The position numbers were made by a program, and so were the translations under genes. From Skeletonema tropicum (taxonomy: Eukaryota > Bacillariophyta > Thalassiosirophyceae > Thalassiosirales > Thalassiosiraceae), in assembly GCA_037178625.1 (NCBI GenBank), contig CM074133.1, forward strand, positions 2,976,001 to 3,040,000: 64,000 nt of DNA. Direction: 5' to 3'. Shown here piece by piece: positions 32,101-40,597 of the stretch. How positions within the stretch are numbered: the first letter of the stretch is position 1; each line of letters begins with the position of its first letter. The notes under the pieces are model-generated. The model made no database searches and had not been told where the DNA came from. It saw only the letters and a program-made list of their open reading frames with translations.

Positions 32101-33060
32101 TAGCTGCCTGACCTCTTTCATTGCAGCATGTTCTCCTCTCTCACCAAACGTTTTGAGACCCTGCTTGAGCGAGAGCTGGAGGAGGCACATGTGCACAACC
32201 TGTGAAAAGGAATTAGATTTGTCAGGCTCATTGATAGCACAGTACCTTCCACATCATCGAAGGAAAGTAGAGCAACGTTCTCCTTTCGGCGTTGAGCCTC
32301 AGCCTTCAGCTGTTGAGATGTCTTTGCCTGGGAGAGAGATTCCTGTCTCATATATTTAGGGTCTTCCGCGAGGCGATCAATAGGTGCTGGACGACGGCTG
32401 CTTCTTCTCAATCCTGTAGTATCAGCCTCTTCCTCTTGCACTCCTGTTGTTTCAGCCTCCAGCTCTTGCACTCCTGTTTCGTCGTGATCTGCATCCTCAG
32501 ATGCAGCGTCACCCTCGCTTTCAACATCACTCTCACCATAATTGATATCTTCCTCTTCGTCTTCGCTCTCGTCAGCACTATTGTCATATGTGTTATCCTC
32601 ATCCTCTGATTCCTCATCCTCTGAACTCTCATCCGCGGAACTAAATATTTGATGGAAATCAATCTCGATGATCTCGAAACAACTTCTGGTGAACATCAAG
32701 CTTATTGGCTGCTTTCCGTGAAAGCAGCACGAGATGCCTTCTTGATACGCCGCCAGCGGGCTCAGGCAGCACTTCGACGCGGTCGCAACAACCACGGATA
32801 GAGAAGGGTATATGCTTATACTCTCGTGCAAATACTGTTCTTTGTATATCTCGCCTGTATTCAGGCTTATTGACATTCACGTCAATATATCCTGGGCTAC
32901 TCTATAACGAGCTGTGGTAGGAGAGACAACCCTGTCCCGTGGTTCCGACTGCGACGCTGTTTGGTTCTGCCCTCGGCGTATGAAGACTCCAATTGTTGGT
33001 TCAATGATGTCTAGGTAGCAATAATGCAACATTTACCTAATTTCCTAAGTGATATGATAT
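29150..33060 (+). mobile_element. non-LTR-type retroelement, decayed, with RNase H region
   Basis: The plus strand holds the 3' part of a retroelement polyprotein. At 29250-29500 an RT-end fragment reads IECGIQQLNKLMMHYGCPSS and VSMELFIIELGRAHQPFDES, with stops. At 29980-30390 LRQLNRVRLHQQVLFLSDIL continues in broken frames. At 30550-32004 a 484-codon frame contains an RNase H-like domain: VADGSF, then AYRGELLELLAIHLILLA, then IYSDCLGAL, then STHKLDHLVWEEL with LNEQCDSGAK. A Cys/His group follows (CPSCLDAQESCAHVLMC). The frame resumes after an insertion at 32647 and ends RRGRNNHG before a 3' UTR identical in layout to the copy at 60.5 kb; the shared 3' end is ...AAGTGATATGATAT at 33060. Catalytic acidic positions look present in RNase H, but the RT is destroyed. 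Confidence 0.8.
31943..32641 (-). mobile_element. Copia-like fragment inserted in the retroelement
   Basis: The uninterrupted 60.5-kb copy reads GAGGAGGATAAATATTTGATGG. Here GATAAAT and ATTTGATGG are separated by 699 bp, and TAAAT is duplicated (31938-31942 and 32642-32646). The minus strand of the insert encodes a very acidic stretch (ADESSEDEESEDED), then GLRRSSRRPAPIDRL, and in another frame KTFGERGEHAAMKEVRQLHD, followed by GDIKGRACADGRKQR. That order, and GxxCADGRKQR, are typical of the integrase-to-RT junction of diatom Copia-type polyproteins. No LTRs and no catalytic RT motifs are present, so it is an internal fragment. Confidence 0.75.
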
Positions 33061-33127
33061 AATGGAGACTGCATGCATGCCATGTTCAAAGTAACACATG
33101 AATTATGTTCTTTCTAATACCTGCTTC

Positions 33128-34620
33128 TCAAATTGACTTCAATGCCTTTTCAAGCATATCCGTCCCCTTGTCAATATCCTCCGCTGTAATGTTTAGTGCT
33201 GGTGCAAACCTCACTATCTCGTATGTCGAACAGCCAAGAAGAAGCAGGCCCTCATTCAAAGCGGCCTGACTAACCTTTGCTTTTAAGCCAGAATCTGCCT
33301 CTTTCACGAACTCAAGTCCAGTCATCAAACCCAGCCCTCGCACGTCACCGATCAATCCCTTAGATACAGCACTTGACTGAATATTCCGTAGATTGTCCCT
33401 CAATCTTTCACCCATTGCTAGAGAATTTTCAACCATGCCTTCCTCTTGGATAACCTTTTGAGTTTCCACAGCTGCAGCACACGACAATGCATTCCCTGCG
33501 TACTGGATACGAAGGTGAGAACAGAAAGACACAAATTAGAGATGGCGTGACTTAGATGAAATGTATAGCATTGAAAATCTGCAAACTCACTGTCCCACCT
33601 AGCATGCCTGGGTCGCATGCATCAGCAATTTCACGTCGTGTTGCAACCGCAGATAATGGGAAGCCACTTGCTATTCCTTTTGCCATACATAATAAATCAG
33701 GTTGAATGTCCCCATAGTGATTTGAATCGCATGCAAATAGTGAGCCAGTCCGTCCAAAGCCAGTTTGTACCTCATCGCAAATCATGAGTGCATCTTTGGA
33801 ATGTGCAAAGTCACGAACTTGCTTTAGAAATTCGGGTGGTGCTGGACAATAACCACCCTCACCAAGTACTGGTTCGATAATGATTGCAGCTACGTCTTCT
33901 TCGTGAAGAGTATCTTTGAATAATTGTGCGAGTTCATCCATGGCCATCTCAGAGGTAAGTGCCGTGGTAAGTGAAGGGAAAAGGAGTGACATGAATTCCT
34001 GGGATGAGTGCACCAAACTTTTGTCTATAGATTCGTGATGATGTCTGTAAAGTCGATGATACATTGGGAGATGGAGATACTCATAAGATCTCGCATTGAT
34101 GATGATAGAAGTAGCAATGCATCAACGACTTTCATCGCTCATCATTTCAATATATACAACAAAAAGATGATACTCACAGTCATAGGCCATCGTACCAAAT
34201 GTTCTACCATGATATCCCCCACGAAACACCACCACACCATGCTTTCCAGTATACGCTCTCGCCATTTTAATCGAATTCTCCACCGCCTCGGCCCCCGTCG
34301 TCCCAAAAAATATCGTATCCAAATTCTTTGGAATAAGCGGCAGCAACGTCTCAGTCAGCTCCAACTTTTTATCATGATATCCAATGTTCACTTGAGAATG
34401 AATAATGTTGTCACATTGCGCTTTGGCAGCGGCAATAACTCGAGGGTGACAGTGACCTGTGTTCACGACGCCTATACCGGTGGTGAAAGTCGAGGAGAGT
34501 TCGGCCGCACGTTGTTTGAACGTAGGAGCCCTTGCCGGAGGTGAAGACTAGGTCGGTTAGGCGGCCTATGCCTCGTGCTATGTTGGATTTGGAGCAGGTG
34601 GTGCTTGCTGCGGCGCTCAT
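33128..34620 (-). CDS. class III PLP-dependent aminotransferase (4-aminobutyrate type)
   Basis: Starts MSAAASTTCSKSNIARGIGR and spans three exons (introns 34018-34177 and 33503-33590). Motifs in order: TGKHGVVVFRGGYHGRTFGT (substrate/PLP pocket), then FGALIPGIHVTPFPF, AAIIIEPVLGEGGY, CDEVQTGFGRTG (the PLP-ring Asp) and CMAKGIASGFPLSA with the Schiff-base Lys. The C-terminal small domain ends ITAEDIDKGTDMLEKALKSI. The family transfers an amino group from an omega-amino acid such as 4-aminobutyrate to 2-oxoglutarate, often in mitochondria; the exact substrate cannot be read here. There are two one-base frame breaks: at LLDF/TTGIGVVNTGHCH (GACTTTCACC, one T too many) and at about 33955 between FTYHG and TSEMAMDEL. 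Everything else is intact, so either sequence errors or a recent pseudogene. Confidence 0.85.
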
Positions 34621-35436
34621 TTTTGTTATCAGCTGGTCTGATTTAGGTTGATATCTACTTCTATCTTTTTCACTTCAATGTTGTTTGCATATATATTATC
34701 AGCTGCTGGTCCGGTGTAGGTTGATATCTACTTCCACTCTCTTATTCACTTCGATGTTTATGTGCTATCTACTTTCGATTTCATTTGTGCTTTGTGTTCT
34801 TTTTGAAACATATCCCATCTACGATTTGAAATCGACTCTGCGCATCATAGAAAGAGCGCTCTCGAATATTGCTACAGAACTCGATCGATGATGATGAACT
34901 TAAGAGAGTCTTCTCCAACCTGCATAGGAACGAGATAGGAACGCTACGATTGCCACGACCACAAAGATACGATCACAAGCAAAGCAGGGAGAAGAGAGAT
35001 TAGCAAGATCCAAGTCGGAAGTCGGGATCAAAGTTGATGGTTGGCGCAAAAAAAAGATTTTTCACTCTTACTTGGACACTCTTCATGAAATCTTCCAGCG
35101 GTGATGGCGAGCATGTGTCGCACTTCAACCACCGTGTCAAGCTCTCTGACACCTTCGTGAACTTTCGCCAAACCAATCATCCAATGCGCTGCCCACAGGC
35201 GCTTGGCCTGCTGTTGGTCGGACATCGGCCAATGGTTTGTGGTCAAGATTCATCGATAGATTCTTCGCTATCATCCTCGGAGTGGCGGCGAGTGTCATCA
35301 AACACCACCTACCTACCTCTGAAGCCTGCTGGCAGCCGGCCAGGTATCAGCCTGCAGGTGGAAACTTCACCACGAACAGTTCACGCTTGATGACTGTTAG
35401 TTGGTGATATTATGACCACAACTAACCATAACCACC
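34621..35436. other. no confident gene
   Basis: A near-duplicate block TTATCAGCTGGTCTGATTTAGGTTGATATCTACTTC occurs twice at about 34626-34660 and 34697-34730. On the minus strand 35028-35246 reads NHWPMSDQQQAKRLWAAHWM and onwards to FHEECPSKSEKSFFCANHQL, which looks coding-like but has no start or partner exon I trust. Confidence 0.35.
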
Positions 35437-36180
35437 ATGGCAATCCTCACTAAACCACGACAGCAACGGCCAGCATCACCACCCGATCGACAAGCCGATG
35501 AGATCCGCAGCCGCCTCCTCTACAAATTGGGCATCTACACACCCAAATTAATCAATGCATCCATCTCTCAAAAGATATGGGAGCAAAGGCAAGTGCATCC
35601 GATGCTGTTACGGCAAGATTCACTGAAGGAGGAGATTACTTCGATCCGGTACGTGGAGCCGCTCAAGTTTGCAAATCATGGGAAGATAATGGCACAACAT
35701 CATGATGATGAGCCGAGTGACGGATCTTTGACGGCGTCGACTACTTCCTACTCCTCATCTGATGCCGGCACCAATCATGATGACGCCAATGATCCTCTCT
35801 CAATATCAATCCAAGATCCACCAACCAGCCTCATATCCAGACTCATACTCGAACCAGATCCAACTCTCAAACGAAGAAGATCTGTCCACTTCAACCATGA
35901 AGTATCCGTTGTACCCATCCCCTCTCGGACATCCTACACTCCCTATACACAGTCTCGACTCTACATCGGGAAGAAGGAGATGATACGGAATGCTCGACGG
36001 AATGAACGAGAGTTTCTGTATGAGGGGTTTGATTGGAGGAATGCTGTGGAGGAGGATCAGATGTATTCGTCTTTGAGAATGGGTGCTGGTGAATTGGTCC
36101 ATCCTGCCAATTATGTTTGCCCTTCTGCTTCGTGTCCTTCTCCTTCGTTCTCTTCTTCAGCTGTTGATGAGAGGGGATGA
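35437..36180 (+). CDS. diatom-type conserved protein, GxDWR/GELVHP family
   Basis: Single exon, 247 residues, start MAILTKPRQQRPASPPDRQ. The N-terminal half is basic and then Ser/Asp-rich. The conserved core (about residues 145-230) has RRSVHFNHEVSVVPIPSRTS, YTPYTQSRLYIGKKEMIRNA, RRNEREFLYEGFDWRNAVEE and MGAGELVHPANYV. This order (VxFNxxVxVxxIP, R-LW/LY, RNxxEFxxEGxDWR, E-D/E-M, GELxHP) is a pattern I know from many diatom proteins; no enzymatic function is established to my knowledge. The VxF-type start of the core could be a phosphatase-docking element, which is speculation. Intact, no introns seen. Confidence 0.8.
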   Translation: MAILTKPRQQRPASPPDRQADEIRSRLLYKLGIYTPKLINASISQKIWEQRQVHPMLLRQDSLKEEITSIRYVEPLKFANHGKIMAQHHDDEPSDGSLTASTTSYSSSDAGTNHDDANDPLSISIQDPPTSLISRLILEPDPTLKRRRSVHFNHEVSVVPIPSRTSYTPYTQSRLYIGKKEMIRNARRNEREFLYEGFDWRNAVEEDQMYSSLRMGAGELVHPANYVCPSASCPSPSFSSSAVDERG

Positions 36181-38780
36181 TACATCTTTTAGGATGTACT
36201 GAGGATGCATATTATGTGCATCACACCTTCCAATTTTGATATACCTCGCATTCGTTTGTCGCCACTCTGGCGGCAATTTTGTAACGATAATTATTAAAGA
36301 TACCATAGACATTTAAGTAGTTTCAGCTTCATATTGCTGCGGTTCGAGTGTTGGCGGGCGTGATCGAATCAAGGACCGTCTAAAGATCACTACAATGCTA
36401 TCATTCACACAAGGGGCAGACTCATAAATGACATGATTTTTCCATCTTCCATGGTCTTGATAGGATATGATGATTGGCCCGATAACTTGCGGGCCGCAAC
36501 ACAGGAGTTGCCACGTACTTATCGTCATTGTCGAGAAAAACCCACGACGCGACCTCAACGGAATGTGGTAAGACGTGCAGTAGTAGTTGCACTGCGCTTT
36601 GCGCTAGAATGTCTCTAGAGAGTACCAGTTTAAAACTAGTCTGTACCTTAAGATACGAGTCTGTACCTTAAGATGTGCTGAATTTTCTATCTGTCCGTTT
36701 CGGACGCCTTCTTGTCCGATTTGAGTGAAACCAAGGCAGGGGGAGTCGACGAGGACATTGTAGAGGAGGTTGCTATGCTTGGTGTCGGCCGCCGCGGCGG
36801 TATAGAGGCAGATCGAACGCCGTATTGTCGACAATGTTGAATTGCTGTGCTTTGAGGTGCGATTTCAGTTTCAGCAAATCTTTTTGCTCGTACATACGTC
36901 GAGATACGCCAGTCGTACCAAGTATCGCTGCATTGCATTGATGATGATATCAATGCTAATCGCATCCATGAATGACAGCATCAAAATAATCATTGATAGC
37001 ATCTAGACAACTCTGAGGCTCTTCCTTTGCAGCGAATTTTGTGAGGATGCCGACGGAAGTTCCACGCTATCGCGTCTCTCTCCCGCACGCTGAGGGGGAA
37101 CGGCCGATAGATGCTGTGAATGCAAGTGTCGACATGAAGATGATAGTGACAGCAATGACAGTCGGCGGCCAATCTAGGCGGCCAAAGAAGAATCAATGCA
37201 TCCCTGCACCTATTGCCGCCAGATCTGAAAGAACGGGAAAAACAATCATCGAACGTTTGCCCAGAAAGTGGAATGCATCCGAAGGACAAGGTCGTGCCTT
37301 GCTCGTGCCGATGTTCAGGGGGAGAGGAAGGAAATATACGACGAGCCAGACGTGTAGAATTCGTGACGCAAAATCATGAGGACTTAAAAGCTGGAGCAGA
37401 AGAGGATGAGTCCAGTGATCAATTTGAGATTGTAGGAGTTTGAATTGTATTATTGGCCAGTGCTCAGGCACATTACTAAAATTGTATAGACGCTGCCTAC
37501 TGCCTACCGCAATCTGTTTTCTTCACTTCTTGATCAGCCACTTAACTCCCTCCTCATTGTCGACTCCACCTCCATCCCTTCTTTCTCCCCCTCCTCGTAT
37601 GCTCGTGTAATCTGAACTATAGTTGATATAAACCAGCCTAATGAAAAACCTAGCATGACATCGTCGTTGTTGGTTCATCTCAAAACAGTAGCCATCATCC
37701 ACGATGGATCTTTCACTATTCAGATTCAATAGAGTCTTAGACTGCAGGCACAAGGAAGATTTCTCCAATCCGATGACTCTCCCCCCCAAGAAGTCTCCAA
37801 ATAATTTGACTCACTAGAGAGTTATCACGCGGTGGATGAAACTCCCGAAATAGGGAAGAATATTTTAATAATTGATGCAGTGGCGTTACCTGATTCTTCA
37901 ATGATGACAGCTGCTGCTGCTAATATTGATCCGCCCCTCCCGGGAAAAGTCATTATTTCCGTCACATCAAATTATCTTCCAAATTGCGGTTGACGAATCA
38001 TCCCAACCACGCCCATTCTTCACTATGACCATAATAACGCTCTCTAAGACGAGGGGAACCTTGGACAAGCACCAGTGCCCCATATGCACTATATTGTCAT
38101 GCAGACGAAGTATCTATTTTTGTCACACGGTCATTTCAGAGTGTACTGAGAGTCATTGGCGACTCTTCCAGGCCCAAAATTCAACTCAGAACATGGCAAG
38201 GGAGTGGAGAGGACGGGGCGCAGTGATTTATTGGTGCGGACCCCTGCGTATTACTGTTGGGAGGACAAAGAGGCGACGAATGAACACGTTGCAGCGAAAT
38301 GAAAAGATGTGCTGACTTTTTGGATTGAGTTAGATCTCGATTATCGCTAACTATTGGCTTTATTACGTTTTTTTATGCGACAAAGATGACTATTAGCGAT
38401 AAAGGAACAGACTGATTCGGGGTCTAAAAGCATCCAAATCAATCAATATAACATTCTTTGAGTGCTTCGATCTCAGTCAATACCCAACCGATCATATTTA
38501 TAATTGGACGTGCATGAATGAGCATTATCTCAGCTGCAGCCAGCTTCAATGGGCGGCTTAATCGGCTGGAAATTGACCGAGATCGAAGAGTGCGAAGATG
38601 TGCTGAAACTTAAGGTACAGACTATATAGTTTTAGACTGGTACGCAGAACGTGGAGAATTCTCAAATTTCAAGTGTCTCTAAGTGAGAGGAAATTATGAT
38701 CCGTGGACACAAAGTATTTTTAGAGCGATTGAGTTACTTTGCCGCATTTGCCACAATCGTCAGCCCCTGATTGTTGGTAC
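36181..38780. other. no confident gene; possible short coding remnants
   Basis: Mostly non-coding. A plus frame ending at 37443 reads NHEDLKAGAEEDESSDQFEI and stops after VGV, which resembles a genuine acidic C terminus, with CPESGMHPKDKVVPCSCRC before it, but the upstream frame breaks at 37175. A minus frame (37523-37789, IRLVYINYSSDYTSIRGGGE) is unexplained. The inverted ends at 36622 and 38643 may bound an element. Confidence 0.35.
36622..38643. mobile_element. possible 2.0-kb element with inverted ends
   Basis: GTACCAGTTTAAAACTAGTC...TGTACCTTAAG...ATGTGCTGAA at 36622-36680 is matched in inverse by 38594-38643 (TTTAGACTGGTAC, CTTAAGGTACAGACT, GATGTGCTGAA). The left end has an extra 20-bp tandem step (AGTCTGTACCTTAAGATACG). 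No target duplication was found and the interior has no transposase. Confidence 0.4.
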
Positions 38781-38781
38781 T

Positions 38782-39687
38782 CTACCCGATTCGATTATAA
38801 AATTGTTCGGCTGCTTCCCTCTGCGGACTCTTGGTTGCATCTACAGCGGCCTGGTGTGCACGTAGGGCAGCTGCAAGGTCCTCTTTTTCGACTACTCCTT
38901 TCTTAAACGCACGCATTAGATATTCGATGGAATCATCATCACCCTGTCTGGCAGCAATGATGAAATGTTTCACTGCTTTCTCAATATTGCCACTACTCCA
39001 TGCGTCATATCCAAGAAAGAATCTAGCAGTGGGGTGACCACCAATGGCAGCCTCCTCTGTATGGTATATTTCCTTCCCCCCATCCTTCTCAACTCCAAGC
39101 CCATTTCCATACAAGTCAGCCAGTTTCACATGTGCGTCAACCTCTCCCAATTCCGCGGCCTTCATTAAATGCTCAAATGCATTACGATAATCTCCACTCT
39201 TGTATTGTTTTACTGCTTTATGACATAACGCATTCGGATCGTTCGCCTCGAGTCTTTTTATCTCAAGTTTCGCATTTTCTTCATCTGTCATGGTCAAAGA
39301 ATTTCGACAGAACGGACATTTTTTCTCCACTGATGCTTCAATCAAATGCATATCATTGGCGTGACAGCAGCCATTGCATACTAATTTACTGCAACACATC
39401 ATCATGGTAGTTTTGGTTAGATCAAGCGGCAGAGGGATAAAACATATTGGGCAATCCCCAAGATGGGTGCTTTCCGGTTGCTTGAATATTAACTCATCAC
39501 GTAATTCAGCCATGCGCTTCTTGCATGCTGGTAAATGTTTCGATATATGATCTCTCTGGCATCGAATGCTGCAATAACGAACGTGATCGCAATCAGCGCA
39601 CTTCTTCAATTTAACATCATCGTTTTCTGCGATGCCGCAGGAGGCACAACGTGATGTGGTGTCCGCCTCAAGATTATCTGCGCTCAT
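38782..39687 (-). CDS. MYND/RING-like/Sel1 repeat protein, intact
   Basis: 301 residues starting MSADNLEADTTSRCASCGIA. MYND finger at residues 14-54 (CASC, CADC, YCSIRC, HISKHLPAC). RING-like module at 79-130 (GDCPICFIPLPLDL, CCSKLVCNGCC, CPFCR). Sel1-type repeats at 150-270 (GEVDAHVKLADLYGNGLGVE; GGHPTARFFLGYD; KAVKHFIIAARQGDDDS). C-terminal signature RAHQAAVDATKSPQREAAE. All zinc ligands are present. Like its paralogues it is probably a cytosolic or nuclear adaptor; the RING-like module makes ubiquitin ligase activity possible but unproved. Stands alone, about 1 kb from the receptor gene on the same strand. Confidence 0.9.
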   Translation of the reverse strand: MSADNLEADTTSRCASCGIAENDDVKLKKCADCDHVRYCSIRCQRDHISKHLPACKKRMAELRDELIFKQPESTHLGDCPICFIPLPLDLTKTTMMMCCSKLVCNGCCHANDMHLIEASVEKKCPFCRNSLTMTDEENAKLEIKRLEANDPNALCHKAVKQYKSGDYRNAFEHLMKAAELGEVDAHVKLADLYGNGLGVEKDGGKEIYHTEEAAIGGHPTARFFLGYDAWSSGNIEKAVKHFIIAARQGDDDSIEYLMRAFKKGVVEKEDLAAALRAHQAAVDATKSPQREAAEQFYNRIG

Positions 39688-39689
39688 TT

Positions 39690-40597
39690 CTATTTTGTAT
39701 AGCCGCTGCCTACTTCAACAAGAATCCAACAGTGCAAAATGTGATTATTTGATACATCCGGATTGGTGAACCGATTTAAATCGACTGATGATTTTGAAGA
39801 GAGACTGCACGAAGTAAGTAAGTAGTATGGTAGGTAGAAGGAGTAAGCTGCACCGCTGTGCTGATAGCAGGCGTACGTTTGTCTTGTGTACAACATACTC
39901 TGTAGTAGTGAGAGTCGAAGGTGGTGAGTCGTGGTTGGTCGTTGATGGATGGTGAAAAGTATATGTACATAGGTTTTTTGAGGAAGCGCGGGGTGTCGCA
40001 GTGGTAATGGACTCCCGTTTTGGGAACCTTGCTGGAATGTATTTATGTAACCTCTGCCCTCCAACCAAGAACCAGGAACCACGTCCTGCTCGATCCTCCA
40101 CATAAACCTACCGCCTACCCTTCTTACACCTTGCTTGCTGAGATGGGACCGTTGTATTGTAGTGATGGGCGTCTTATTTGTTCCTTCGACCCAATCCTTC
40201 ATAATCAAAAGTTGTAGATGTAGATATAGATATTCTATGTGACTTGAACTTGACGCTTGAAGAGTAGAAGTATCAACGACGACACCGACACTCTTCGTGA
40301 AGCAGCAACTTTTCTTCAGCCGGCCTGAATGACTGGTGCTTGTGCTCTCTGCTTAAAGTAGATTTATTGTGCATTGGGATATAATAATATTGTAGGAAAT
40401 TTGGTATGAATAGGAGTAATAAATTATGTCGGAAAGTTGTCTTCATGATATTCTTCGGCTGCCACCCTTCTTTAGCTAAGAAAGTGCCCGCGAACGTGTT
40501 CAACGTCCTGCAACCCGGGCACTTTCATTCCTTCCGCATTTAGGCGTGAGAGTTTATCCATTGTTCTTCCATATTTCGCTGCCCATCATAGCCATAG
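39690..40597. other. intergenic, no gene seen
   Basis: Overlapping open frames on both strands have coding-unlike composition and end against the MYND gene start. A short stretch near 40484-40530 repeats GTGCCCG/CGGGCAC in inverse around GCGAACGTGTTCAACGTCCT. Confidence 0.5.

Noticed and set aside
32118..32876. 252-codon minus frame as a single acidic gene
   Set aside because: Its first 70 codons are antisense to the retroelement C terminus; only the inserted part is Copia-derived coding.
35034..35390. 118-codon plus frame
   Set aside because: Competes with an equally plausible minus frame and has no conserved pattern; neither is supported.
39690..40208. 172-codon minus frame upstream of the MYND gene
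   Set aside because: No start context, Tyr/Thr/His-biased composition, and overlapping frames of equal length; likely non-coding.
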